The notes beneath the pieces are model-generated. The model ran no database searches and had not been told where the DNA came from. It saw only the letters and a list, made by a program, of their open reading frames with translations. The position numbers and the translations under genes are program-made. Of a stretch of DNA of 32,508 nt, positions 6,834 to 14,403 are shown piece by piece. The stretch spans positions 1 to 32,508 of the forward strand of contig NZ_AJGU01000026.1 of NCBI RefSeq assembly GCF_000260795.1, written 5' to 3'. This DNA comes from Treponema sp. JC4. GTDB lineage: Bacteria > Spirochaetota > Spirochaetia > Treponematales > Treponemataceae. Each line of letters starts with the position of its first letter. Within the stretch, counting starts at the first letter, position 1.

Positions 6834-8240
6834 TTATGCAACAATGTTTACAGAATTCTTTCCAAAATTTGATTCAAAATTCACAAAATCATCTGCACTG
6901 TCTGCATCACCAAAAACTTCTACGCCGCCAGTTGAATAGGTTCTTTTTCCCCAGAGTTCGTTTCCGTCATTCTGAGCAAAGTTCTCTCCATTTCCAAACT
7001 GACTACCCTGACCTGCACTATATGAAACATCAAAACTTGCATTTTCAAAACCACCTTTAATGAAGGCTTCACGCAAAGTTTCTGCGTTATCTTTAAAAAC
7101 CTGTAGAGCTTCCTTAGTTGCAACGGCGATGTGTCCCTGAACAGTTTTTCCATCAAGACTAAGCTGGATTTTTACGTTTCCAAGGTCATCCGGATGCAAA
7201 ACAAGATTGATTGTTCCCCGATTATTATCCTTAAGAACGATATTTCCGGCTTTTACAAATTCCGACACATTTGCCTGAATCTGATTATTAAGCATCTGCT
7301 GGAAATTTGAGTTCTGAGCCCCTGCAGACTGGTTATTAAGGCTTAAAATATCTGCCTGTGCATCATTCTGGGCATATTCCATTGTGATTGTGGCAGTATT
7401 TTCGCCGGTAACCTTAAGTTCACTTTTAAGAGGCTTTTCTTCTTTTGAATCTTTTACAAGAGTTTCAAAATCAAGCTCTTCAGACTTTGTGCGGAGATCT
7501 TCTACTGTGATTTTTCCTTCTTTATCAAATTTTGAAAGGCCTTTCTTTGCTCCAATATCTTCTTCAAAAGTAAAATCAAGATCTTCTGAGCTAACCGGAG
7601 CATTCAGATATTCAAGCTGACTCTGGCTAAGCTCCCCTTGAGTGTTAGCGAAATCCACTTCAGGAATTTCAAAATCTTCTTCCTCTTTTACAGAAATCTG
7701 ATTTTTAATTTCCTTATTTTCAAAATTATTTACAAACTGGCTGAAGTCATCAGCATTCTGTAAAAGCTCATCAATGCGGCTGGTATGTAAATCCTTTTGA
7801 ATTTTATTTTCATTAGAAGGCTTTTTTACAAGAGTTTTAGCCTTTACCTCTGATTTTTTCTGTGATTCGATTTCTTTTTCATCTTTTACAGAAAGTTTTG
7901 GAGTAGTTTTTTCAGAAGTTTCAGAAAAATCTTTCAGGCTGATTTTTTCTTCTGCTTGGTAACTTTCTTCTTTCTGTACATTTTCGCTGACTTTTGGATT
8001 TTCTTTTTCTGTTTCAGATGCTTTTACACTTTCAATTTTTTCTTCGGAGAAATCCTGCTTCTGCTTCAAATCATTCTGAAGGTTTGAATCAGGAGTTTTT
8101 TCCTTAGTCTGAAATGAGGCAACTAAATCAGAAAATGAGCTGTCAGGAGTTTTTTGATAATTTAAATTTGGATTTTTTGTAAGCTGTAAAGTTTCAACCT
8201 GAGGCTGGACTCCGGCAAAATCCATAAATTGTAATGCCAT
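6834..8240 (-). CDS. fliK: Flagellar hook-length control protein FliK (Tap1-like)
   Basis: The start is the ATG at 8240 behind AAAAGGAG (5-base spacing); the frame also reaches a GTG at 8246, which would overlap that site. The 468-residue protein has a long Lys/Glu/Ser-rich, probably unstructured region (residues ~20-290) with no conserved sequence. The C-terminal Flg_hook domain (~residues 350-435) contains GTINLVLHPDDLGNVKIQLS and FKDNAETLREAFIKGGFEN. FliK is secreted during hook assembly, measures hook length and switches the export gate to filament substrates. Its position directly before flgD-flgE matches the treponemal tap1-flgD-flgE order. The low-complexity part is typical of the ruler segment. 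Confidence 0.9.
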   Translation of the reverse strand: MALQFMDFAGVQPQVETLQLTKNPNLNYQKTPDSSFSDLVASFQTKEKTPDSNLQNDLKQKQDFSEEKIESVKASETEKENPKVSENVQKEESYQAEEKISLKDFSETSEKTTPKLSVKDEKEIESQKKSEVKAKTLVKKPSNENKIQKDLHTSRIDELLQNADDFSQFVNNFENKEIKNQISVKEEEDFEIPEVDFANTQGELSQSQLEYLNAPVSSEDLDFTFEEDIGAKKGLSKFDKEGKITVEDLRTKSEELDFETLVKDSKEEKPLKSELKVTGENTATITMEYAQNDAQADILSLNNQSAGAQNSNFQQMLNNQIQANVSEFVKAGNIVLKDNNRGTINLVLHPDDLGNVKIQLSLDGKTVQGHIAVATKEALQVFKDNAETLREAFIKGGFENASFDVSYSAGQGSQFGNGENFAQNDGNELWGKRTYSTGGVEVFGDADSADDFVNFESNFGKNSVNIVA

Positions 8241-8289
8241 TTGCACTCCTTTTTATAAACGAAGTGCATTGCCGGATTTTTAGTATGCT

Positions 8290-8919
8290 CTAGTTCAATG
8301 ATTCAGGCTTATTAATCATCTTGCGCTGTATTTCTGCAGCCCGCTCAGATGGCATTAAGCTAAGCCAGTAAGACCCCATTGAAGAAGTGCCGTTTGCTTT
8401 TGCAAGTTCTTCTACCTTGCGAAGAACGTCAATAACTGTCTGATCGTCCATTGCAACAAGAATGTCAACTGCATTTTTTGGCGCCATACCGTTCAAATTG
8501 GTGGCAATCTGCTCTACGTTTACATTCTTATCATCGTATTTTTTTACAGCCAGGTTAAATGTTTTTTCTCGCTCTTCCTGATTTTTTTCGCGTTCAGAAA
8601 GCTCCTGGGCGGTCTGTTCAAGCTGGGTTTCTTTTACAACAATATCAGCTTCACGTTTATCGAGAGTTTCTGCCTGAAGGAGTAAAGATTCCTGAATTTT
8701 TGCCAGGCGGTCTTCATCAAGGTTGGCAACAAGAGGACGTGACTGGGTTGCAGTCAGCGAGGTCTGGGGAGTTTTTCCCATTACTTTATAGAGAGGAGCA
8801 AATGTCTTTTTAACAGAAATTACATCAAGATAATCAAGCCATAATCCTCCGCCAATAAGCAGAATCAAAATGATTATGATTAAAACAAATGATTTTCCCA
8901 AACTTTTTGCAAAAGACAT
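8290..8919 (-). CDS. flbB: FlbB/MotE-like periplasmic flagellar collar protein
   Basis: The 209-residue protein has one N-terminal membrane anchor (residues ~11-30, VLIIIILILLIGGGLWL). A long charged coiled coil follows (~65-130, with LDKREADIVVKETQLEQ and LSEREKNQEEREK), then a C-terminal MgtE_N/MotE-like helical domain (NLNGMAPKNAVDILVAMDDQTVIDVL). In Borrelia the protein at this operon position, FlbB, forms the base of the spirochaete-specific periplasmic collar that supports stators; the present assignment rests on architecture and gene order. The start has a strong AGGAGGGG site. It is the first gene of this operon segment. A fliJ gene would be expected upstream, but the neighbour is hexokinase. 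Confidence 0.8.
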   Translation of the reverse strand: MSFAKSLGKSFVLIIIILILLIGGGLWLDYLDVISVKKTFAPLYKVMGKTPQTSLTATQSRPLVANLDEDRLAKIQESLLLQAETLDKREADIVVKETQLEQTAQELSEREKNQEEREKTFNLAVKKYDDKNVNVEQIATNLNGMAPKNAVDILVAMDDQTVIDVLRKVEELAKANGTSSMGSYWLSLMPSERAAEIQRKMINKPESLN

Positions 8920-8935
8920 GTCCCCTCCTGTGTAA

Positions 8936-8955
8936 GCGGCCCGGTCAGAGGCCGC
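8936..8955 (-). promoter_or_regulatory. GC-rich hairpin in the flbB leader
   Basis: GCGGCC (8936-8941) pairs with GGCCGC (8950-8955) across an 8-base loop, just upstream of the flbB ribosome-binding site. A TATAAA box lies about 9 bases upstream of it on the minus strand, so it would be in the 5' leader of the flagellar transcript. It could stabilise the RNA or affect translation; there is no T-run. Confidence 0.35.
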
Positions 8956-8976
8956 GGTGTTTTATAGCAAAGCGTT

Positions 8977-9003
8977 AAAAAAAATTGCGATACAGCAATT
9001 TTT
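8977..9003 (-). terminator. Terminator of the hexokinase gene
   Basis: AAAAATTGC (8980-8988) and GCAATTTTT (8995-9003) form a 9-bp stem with a 6-base loop. On the minus strand it ends in a run of eight T. It begins 18 bases after the hexokinase stop and separates that gene from the flagellar operon. Confidence 0.8.
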
Positions 9004-9020
9004 TAGCTTTACCACTTGAA

Positions 9021-10310
9021 CTAATCTATAAGTCCTGAGATAGCAGCACCAAGAGTGATATCGTTATCACATGCTACAATTTTCCAGTACAAACCAAGAT
9101 TCTTAGTAAGGATTTCGTCAAGGTAAGCATTTACACGCTCTTTAATCATGTGTGTTTTGTGGAAAGTTGTTCCATCACACAAGATACATACAGGGCGGCT
9201 TGCGTTTTTACCTTCACCAGTCTTGATTACGCAGGCTGTAAGAATTGCTGCAGCATAGCGTGCAGAACGTTCTACAATTGCGTCAAGAATCTGGAATACT
9301 CTGTCGTAATCCTCTTCATTTCCATTTTCGGCAAGAATTGCACCCAAAGTTGAGCCTGAATTACGTGGATTATGAAGATACTGATCAAGTTCAATCAAGG
9401 TAAGAGCTGGCAATGCCTTGATTTTTGCAGCAACTTTGTCAGAGAAAAGACCGTCATCAGCTGCAGCCTGTAATGCAAACCAGGAAACTGGTCCAAGGTA
9501 AGCGCCTGAACAGAGTTTTTCCAAAAGGAAGCTGCCAGGTTTTACAGTTGTCTTATCAAAAGCCTTATCAAATTCAGACTGATTTACGTGAGTTACCTTT
9601 CCGCTTTCGCAAACGATAATCTGCTTTTTAATGCCGCATTTTTCGCATGAAGGCTGAACATAAGCAGCATTCATACCAGTTCCAAGAATGAAGCCGATAT
9701 ATGAAGAAAAGTTTTCTACGTTATCTGTAAGAGAAGCACCAGCAAGCAAAGCTGCAACAGTGTCGTTACAAAGTGTAATGCGTTTAATGTCGTTCCAGCC
9801 GTGCTCTTTAAGAACAGCTTTAAGACATTCACCAATTTTTGCGCCTACTACTTCAGGAGCTTTTACTTCTTTAGAAAAACCAAGAAGAATTCCATCTCCG
9901 TCTTCTGTAATAGTCATAGGATAAGAGAAACAGAAACCAATTCTGTCTGCCTTATTCTTAAGGTGTTCAAGATTTACAGCAAACTGTTCAAAGAAATCCT
10001 TGCGTGAAAGTTCTTTTTCTACACCAGGCATCTTTGTTTTTTCCATTTCGGAAATTGTTGGCACGCCTTCATTATCAAAAGTAACAAGACAAGAACGGAA
10101 GTTAGTTCCGCCGGCATCAATTACAATTACAGATTTTCCTTTTGCAGAAGATGAAGGAGGATTTGAGAAGGTTTTAATCATATCCTCATCTGCTTTTTTA
10201 CCCTGAAGGCCGTTAGACATATCATCCAAAATAGCCTGTGCAACAGAAAGCACATCCACGTGGTTTACAAAATTGTGGCGTGCAAGAAAAGAACTTACAG
10301 TAGTATTCAT
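9021..10310 (-). CDS. Hexokinase
   Basis: The 429-residue protein phosphorylates glucose or other hexoses with ATP at the entry of glycolysis in the cytoplasm. It shows the hexokinase/actin-like ATPase blocks. Numbered from the upstream Met at 10316, VIVIDAGGTNFRS (phosphate 1) is at residues 63-75, RIGFCFSYPMT is the sugar-binding strand, and LCNDTVAALLAGA carries the catalytic Asp. GFILGTGMNAAYV (phosphate 2) and CILCDGTTFHKTHM (adenosine region) follow. This eukaryote-like hexokinase type is known from treponemes. I prefer the ATG at 10310 over the one at 10316 because AAGGAT is only about one base from the first and 8 from the second. It is monocistronic with its own terminator. Confidence 0.9.
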   Translation of the reverse strand: MNTTVSSFLARHNFVNHVDVLSVAQAILDDMSNGLQGKKADEDMIKTFSNPPSSSAKGKSVIVIDAGGTNFRSCLVTFDNEGVPTISEMEKTKMPGVEKELSRKDFFEQFAVNLEHLKNKADRIGFCFSYPMTITEDGDGILLGFSKEVKAPEVVGAKIGECLKAVLKEHGWNDIKRITLCNDTVAALLAGASLTDNVENFSSYIGFILGTGMNAAYVQPSCEKCGIKKQIIVCESGKVTHVNQSEFDKAFDKTTVKPGSFLLEKLCSGAYLGPVSWFALQAAADDGLFSDKVAAKIKALPALTLIELDQYLHNPRNSGSTLGAILAENGNEEDYDRVFQILDAIVERSARYAAAILTACVIKTGEGKNASRPVCILCDGTTFHKTHMIKERVNAYLDEILTKNLGLYWKIVACDNDITLGAAISGLID

Positions 10311-10339
10311 TTTCATATCCTTAATTTTTAGATGAAAAA

Positions 10340-10348
10340 ATTATAACA
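10340..10348 (-). promoter_or_regulatory. Extended -10 promoter element of hexokinase
   Basis: The minus strand reads TGTTATAAT, an extended -10 element, about 30 bases before the start codon. No good -35 is visible at 17-18 bases, which is compatible with an extended -10 promoter. Confidence 0.5.
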
Positions 10349-10425
10349 TAATAATAAATTTATTTCACTAGATTTTCTTGTGGGGCAATAAATGAATAAT
10401 AAAAGTTGAAATAATATTAAAAGAA

Positions 10426-11115
10426 TTACTGAAGCTGAGGCGTACAAATCATGCGGTAAAACCAGTTCTGAAGTTCTAATACCCGGCCTGAAATTGCATT
10501 TTCTATAATTCTTTTAAGAATCTTTATTTTTAAAGGTGAAAATTTACACTGAATAAGTACATAAAGATTTGCGCCCTCTTCCATTTCTTCAATGAAAACA
10601 AAAATACAGGCTTCATTTTTCTTAATTTCACGCAGGAAAATATTATCAGGATTTTTTTTCAATAGGGCCATTACGCCGTAAACCTTATTTTTTCCATAAT
10701 ATTCATCAACCTTAAGGTCAAAATGAAGGCCACCGGCAGTTTTATCCTTTACATATAATTCATGCTCGTCAAAATTGTATTCGGCTTTCTTAAAAATCGG
10801 CTTTAATTTTCCTGTGTTTCCGTCTTTATAACTTACACCAAAACATTCCTTATCAATTCCCCCCATCTGATCCAGCTTTGTCAAAACCTCTTTGCAGGGA
10901 TAGCCCTTCATTTCTGAACGGGGAATGAACATTACAGATTGAAAACAATAAGCAGACGGAAAAATTGTCTTTAAGAGAGTGGAATACAGAGAAGAATAAT
11001 CTGATTTTGGAAAAAGTGAATAATCCTGAGCGTAAGTGTGCTTAAAATCTCTCTTTACGCTAAAAACCTGAAATGAGAAAAAATATATCAGAAAAGCTAA
11101 AAATACTTTTTTCAT
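10426..11115 (-). CDS. Putative exported protein of unknown function
   Basis: I do not recognise the family. From the ATG at 11115 the product has 229 residues and begins MKKVFLAFLIYFFSFQVFS, a signal peptide with a likely cut after VFS. No lipobox Cys is present. The mature part is basic and mixed alpha/beta, with GGLHFDLKVDEYYGKNKVYG and EEGANLYVLIQCKFSPLKIKI, and ends in a helical segment. The frame continues upstream to a GTG at 11166, but those codons lie inside a terminator hairpin and encode no signal-like sequence. There is no Shine-Dalgarno sequence, and the start codon sits only 7 bases after the T-run of the upstream terminator. Expression may therefore depend on readthrough or on a promoter upstream of the hairpin. 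Confidence 0.65.
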   Translation of the reverse strand: MKKVFLAFLIYFFSFQVFSVKRDFKHTYAQDYSLFPKSDYSSLYSTLLKTIFPSAYCFQSVMFIPRSEMKGYPCKEVLTKLDQMGGIDKECFGVSYKDGNTGKLKPIFKKAEYNFDEHELYVKDKTAGGLHFDLKVDEYYGKNKVYGVMALLKKNPDNIFLREIKKNEACIFVFIEEMEEGANLYVLIQCKFSPLKIKILKRIIENAISGRVLELQNWFYRMICTPQLQ

Positions 11116-11121
11116 TACAAA

Positions 11122-11158
11122 TAAAAAAAACGTATGGCTCATGAATCCATACGTTTTT
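11122..11158 (-). terminator. Terminator of the zinc-ribbon gene
   Basis: AAAAACGTATGG (11126-11137) and CCATACGTTTTT (11147-11158) form a perfect 12-bp stem with a 9-base loop. On the minus strand it is followed by further T. It starts 22 bases after the zinc-ribbon stop codon and ends 7 bases before the ATG of the next gene. Confidence 0.88.
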
Positions 11159-11179
11159 ACTCCCACGGAAAATTAAATA

Positions 11180-11353
11180 TTATTTAAAATCCTTAGGTCT
11201 TCTTTCAACACGTTTGCATTTCTGGCATTCTGCAATATTCTTAAGTCTGCCATTTTCAATCATTGTTTTCATTATGATTTCGCCACCGCAATCAGGACAA
11301 GCGAATTTTTGTGTTGCAACAGTTGTACGAGAGTTCTTACTAGCTCCAGCCAT
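11180..11353 (-). CDS. Small zinc-ribbon protein (57 residues)
   Basis: This short gene encodes a basic 57-residue protein beginning MAGASKNSRTTVATQKFACP. Two Cys pairs, CPDC (19-22) and CQKC (43-46), are spaced as in a rubredoxin/ribosomal-type zinc ribbon. The end is very basic (KRVERRPKDFK). The start has a strong GGAGG site and a TTGACT-17-TAAAAT promoter, and a perfect terminator follows, so this is a real, independently transcribed gene. The size, basic charge and zinc knuckle suggest RNA, DNA or ribosome binding (inference); it does not match L33, L36 or S14 by eye. The function is unknown. Confidence 0.85.
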   Translation of the reverse strand: MAGASKNSRTTVATQKFACPDCGGEIIMKTMIENGRLKNIAECQKCKRVERRPKDFK

Positions 11354-11387
11354 TTAATTGCCTCCAATCGAATATTCGTGATTATTA

Positions 11388-11416
11388 ATTTTATTGAATA
11401 TATGCATTTAAGTCAA
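11388..11416 (-). promoter_or_regulatory. Promoter of the zinc-ribbon gene
   Basis: On the minus strand TTGACT (11416-11411) and TAAAAT (11393-11388) are 17 bases apart, with the start codon about 35 bases further on. Confidence 0.75.
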
Positions 11417-11434
11417 CATTCAAGAGCTTAAATT

Positions 11435-12682
11435 TTACATATTCATACCAAATTTCTTAACAAGTTTTTCCTGCAGGAACTTACATTCCTCCGGTTTCAT
11501 TCCAAGTTTAATTGCCGCATCAAGATCATTCATAGAATTTTCATACTCATTAATTTCATAATAAGCGAGGGCCCGTCTGAAATGTGTATGAGCCTGGAAT
11601 TCATTAATTTCAAGCGAAGTTGTAAAGCACTTGATAGCCTCATCATATTTTTTCTGAATGGCAAGTACAATTCCCTTATAATAGTGAGTTCTAAAGGCCT
11701 TAGGATCGTTTTCAATGCTTATATTAAAATCTTCAAGTGCAGCTTCAAAATTATTCATTGAAAAATATGCCATACCACGATGCTTTCTGATAACTGAAAT
11801 AATAGATTTCTGGTCATCAGGAACAGCTTCAAGGATTTTTGAATAAATATGAATTGCCTCTTCAAGATTTCCTTCATTATGAGCATGAATAGCGCGTAAG
11901 AGAAGATCGTCTATAGTTCCCTGTACAAATGGAGAAACCCGGTTAATTGCTTCCGGCTTTTCTGTCTTTGGTTTTTCATCAAGAAGATTATCTGCCATTG
12001 AATAAAAAGAATGACGGCGTTCTTCTACTTCTTTCTGAAGCTTTTTCTGATAATCTCGGATTTCCTGGAAAGTGATATCTGCAAGAGACAAAGAAGCATT
12101 GATTGCGGCAAGTTTACGGCGAAGCGGCATGTCAAAAGGAGAAAACTCTGTTTTATAGATAAGCTCATGCTCTACTTCTGCCCAGGCGTCCTGAAGAATT
12201 GTTCGGATTTGAATTTCGCAAACCAACTCCCCTTCCAGCGGCATAAGATTTTCAAAACGTTCATCTTTTTCCGGCAAACATTCATCAGGGATTTTTACAA
12301 GAACATGAATTGATTCATAGCCGAATTCACTAACCTTCTTTTCATCCCCTTTTATTTCTACTTCCTTGATTTCAAAAATATCTTTAATCTGGGAAATTGC
12401 AAGGTTTATATCTTCCAGGAAAGCACAAATCAGTCTTATTCCAAGCATATCTGTAAGACAGATAATTGAATTTACAACCGTTATTTTATCAGCTTCCTTT
12501 TTAAGAACCTTCTTGTAATAACTTTCAAAGCGTTTAATACGCCATTTATAGGTTGGCTGAGCACTTAAAGAGATTTTTTCCTGTAAAATTGTAAGAATAT
12601 TCTGCAGAATTTTTGCAAAGTATTCTGCATAAGCTTCATAATTTTCCCGGATTGTTGCCTTAGACAGATATTTATTATTCAT
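11435..12682 (-). CDS. RelA/SpoT-domain (p)ppGpp synthetase with C-terminal TPR repeats
   Basis: The 415-residue protein has a RelA/SpoT nucleotidyltransferase domain (residues ~40-185). Its blocks include KITVVNSIICLTDMLGIRLI (Asp78 and Arg83 in DMLGIR), FGYESIHVLV (Tyr122, His126) and CEIQIRTILQDAWAEVEHEL (Glu156, Gln158, His172). No HD hydrolase, TGS or ACT domain is present. A charged linker follows, then about four tetratricopeptide repeats (~residues 255-405), for example RTHYYKGIVLAIQKKYDEAI and HFRRALAYYEINEYENSMND. It probably makes (p)ppGpp from GTP/GDP and ATP as a stress alarmone; the TPRs would dock partners. It resembles a small alarmone synthetase fused to TPRs. The ribosome-binding site is weak (AAGAAA), and the gene begins 17 bases after the flaA terminator. 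Confidence 0.88.
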   Translation of the reverse strand: MNNKYLSKATIRENYEAYAEYFAKILQNILTILQEKISLSAQPTYKWRIKRFESYYKKVLKKEADKITVVNSIICLTDMLGIRLICAFLEDINLAISQIKDIFEIKEVEIKGDEKKVSEFGYESIHVLVKIPDECLPEKDERFENLMPLEGELVCEIQIRTILQDAWAEVEHELIYKTEFSPFDMPLRRKLAAINASLSLADITFQEIRDYQKKLQKEVEERRHSFYSMADNLLDEKPKTEKPEAINRVSPFVQGTIDDLLLRAIHAHNEGNLEEAIHIYSKILEAVPDDQKSIISVIRKHRGMAYFSMNNFEAALEDFNISIENDPKAFRTHYYKGIVLAIQKKYDEAIKCFTTSLEINEFQAHTHFRRALAYYEINEYENSMNDLDAAIKLGMKPEECKFLQEKLVKKFGMNM

Positions 12683-12698
12683 AGTTTCTTAGTATGGC

Positions 12699-12736
12699 AA
12701 AAAAAAACGCTGCTGAATTAGAAATTCAACAGCGTT
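12699..12736 (-). terminator. Terminator of flaA
   Basis: AACGCTG (12706-12712) pairs with CAGCGTT (12730-12736), and the stem extends through TGAATT/AATTCA with one mismatch. On the minus strand it ends in nine T (12707-12699). It starts 25 bases after the flaA stop codon. Confidence 0.88.
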
Positions 12737-12760
12737 TTGCTTCATTTTAATCCTTTAGGA

Positions 12761-13828
12761 TTACTGAACATCAGAACCTGAGTTACCGCTGTCATTTGTC
12801 AGACTTGAAGTAAACTCATCTTCTGCAGCAAGCTTAGCTTTTTCAAGGTAGCGGTTAACCTGTTTGTCACCGAATCTTGACATTTCAGCATTCTGTCTTG
12901 CCTTTTCTTTCTTTGTGATGATTCCCCAAAGATCTTCATCAGCGATATCACGGTCACTAGAAAGAAGTGCCTTGTCGTAGATGATTTTTACATCTTTGAA
13001 GTATCCGATAAAGTCACCACCGTCCTGGCGAGCATCACGAGTAATCTGGAAACCAGTGAACTTTACAAATGGAAGTCCACGTGGGTAGATTGGATATACA
13101 CGGATTTCGCGGCTGCGGATTTCTGTGATGTACTGTGGGTTGTTCCAGCGGAGTTCTTTCCATCCGTCAAAACCAAGGTATCCCATAAAGTAGCGGCGTT
13201 CTACACCGTCATTGTCTTTAAGAAGTACATACAATCCATGTGGGTGGTTCATACCCATTGTTGTAACCTGAATTGATTTGATTGTTCCAACGTTCTTAAC
13301 AACACCGTAACCATCTTCGAAAAGAGTTTTTCCACTTGCCTTTTCTTCATCAGTTGGTTCCTGTGGGTTACCTTCGTCATCACGCTGAGCCAAAGGTTCG
13401 TAAGCTGGAATTTCAAAAGCAGGAATTACTTTTGCATTTGAGTTAGCATTCCATGAAGGGAATACAATACGTACACCCATTACATTTTTACCTGCAAAAG
13501 GTACATCAGCGCTGTCCTTTACAGGAGCTGAAACAACTCTAGAATCAGCCAAAGCTAAAACTGATTTAGCCGACGAGTTCAATGTAACTTCCCATTCTGG
13601 CAGAGCGAGTGATGTTCTCATAAGGTCTTTCTGATCACTTGTGAAAGTTGCACCAGCACTTACAGAATAGTCCATAGCAGTATGCTTGTTCTGAGTGTTA
13701 TTGCCATTTTGGTCAGCACAGCAATCAGCCTCAAGCAAAGTAAAATCGATGAGCATGCTTTCTTCAGCAAAAGCAGCGCCACCAACGAGCAGCATAGCAG
13801 CTGCGAATAAACACAAAGTCTTCTTCAT
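12761..13828 (-). CDS. flaA: Periplasmic flagellar filament sheath protein FlaA
   Basis: The start is the ATG at 13828, behind AAAGGAG. The frame extends further upstream, but those codons overlap the promoter. The 355-residue precursor begins with a signal peptide, MKKTLCLFAAAMLLVGGAAF plus Ala21, cut before Glu-Glu. FlaA is exported by the Sec route and forms the outer sheath of spirochaete periplasmic flagella around the FlaB core. Recognisable blocks include NVMGVRIVFPSWNANSNAKV, GTIKSIQVTTMGMNHPHGLY, MGYLGFDGWKELRWNNPQYI and GLPFVKFTGFQITRDA. The C-terminal tail is charged and Ser/Asn-rich. The length matches the ~350 residues usual for treponemal FlaA. It has its own strong promoter and terminator, and lies directly after the glycan/cell-wall gene string. 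Confidence 0.96.
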   Translation of the reverse strand: MKKTLCLFAAAMLLVGGAAFAEESMLIDFTLLEADCCADQNGNNTQNKHTAMDYSVSAGATFTSDQKDLMRTSLALPEWEVTLNSSAKSVLALADSRVVSAPVKDSADVPFAGKNVMGVRIVFPSWNANSNAKVIPAFEIPAYEPLAQRDDEGNPQEPTDEEKASGKTLFEDGYGVVKNVGTIKSIQVTTMGMNHPHGLYVLLKDNDGVERRYFMGYLGFDGWKELRWNNPQYITEIRSREIRVYPIYPRGLPFVKFTGFQITRDARQDGGDFIGYFKDVKIIYDKALLSSDRDIADEDLWGIITKKEKARQNAEMSRFGDKQVNRYLEKAKLAAEDEFTSSLTNDSGNSGSDVQ

Positions 13829-13877
13829 ACCTGGAAGCTCCTTTAATATACTTTTCGATGTAGCCTTGTATAAAATC

Positions 13878-13906
13878 ATTATCATACAAGATACTGATTT
13901 TGTCAA
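13878..13906 (-). promoter_or_regulatory. Promoter of flaA
   Basis: On the minus strand a perfect TTGACA (13906-13901) and GATAAT (13883-13878) are exactly 17 bases apart, about 50 bases before the flaA start. This is the best sigma-70-type promoter in the window and agrees with high, housekeeping-type expression of the sheath protein rather than sigma-28 control. Confidence 0.88.
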
Positions 13907-13942
13907 CTTTTTAAGTTTTAAAAAAATGTGAAAATTTTTCAA

Positions 13943-14401
13943 TTATTTGTAGGCATATTTACCGTCTACAAAAATTTCAATATTCCATATTCCGAAAAAG
14001 TTTTTATGAACATTCTTTTTCAGAAGTTTTATACCGTCTTCAATATTGATTACACCACTTCCCGTCTGCAAAAGTTCCGCAGATAAATCCAGATATAATG
14101 TACCTTTACGTACAAAACAAGAATTAATCTTAGTGCCTCTTGCAAAAAGCAGTTTCGTTCTCTCTACCCCGGAGCCAAGCAGAAGTTCATCTAAAAAGAG
14201 ATTCAAATCTCCCTGAACCGGATTGTTTGGCAGATAGCGGTATTCAACAACATATTTTCCTTCATCAACAGAAGGGAAAATAAAAAGTCTGCGGCTTTTA
14301 TGATTGGAAATCAGAAATAAAAGAAGCGAAAGCGAAAAAAGAAAAAAGGCCAGGCTTAAGAGTAATATTCTGACATAACGAACTTTTCTAGTATTATCCA
14401 T
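13943..14401 (-). CDS. GerMN-domain membrane-anchored protein
   Basis: The 152-residue protein has a short basic N-terminus and one membrane segment (residues ~11-31, ILLLSLAFFLFSLSLLLFLI). It then has a GerMN domain: VQGDLNLFLDELLLGSGVER, TKINSCFVRKGTLYLDLSAE and a terminal NFFGIWNIEIFVDGKYAYK. GerMN domains occur in spore germination protein GerM and in many non-spore-formers in the periplasm, often with N-acetylmuramoyl-L-alanine amidases. That is the case here: the start codon lies two bases after the amidase stop, so the pair is probably co-translated. A helper role in peptidoglycan remodelling is inferred from this pairing. The stop lies just upstream of the flaA promoter, with no terminator visible between. 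Confidence 0.82.
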   Translation of the reverse strand: MDNTRKVRYVRILLLSLAFFLFSLSLLLFLISNHKSRRLFIFPSVDEGKYVVEYRYLPNNPVQGDLNLFLDELLLGSGVERTKLLFARGTKINSCFVRKGTLYLDLSAELLQTGSGVINIEDGIKLLKKNVHKNFFGIWNIEIFVDGKYAYK

Positions 14402-14403
14402 AA

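Noticed and set aside
7700-8200. Repeat-like Lys/Glu/Ser-rich stretch in fliK as a tandem repeat
   Set aside because: The composition is biased but no regular unit is visible; such regions are normal in FliK ruler segments.
8936-8955. Intrinsic terminator before flbB
   Set aside because: The hairpin has no T-run and lies directly before a strong ribosome-binding site, so I list it as a leader hairpin instead.
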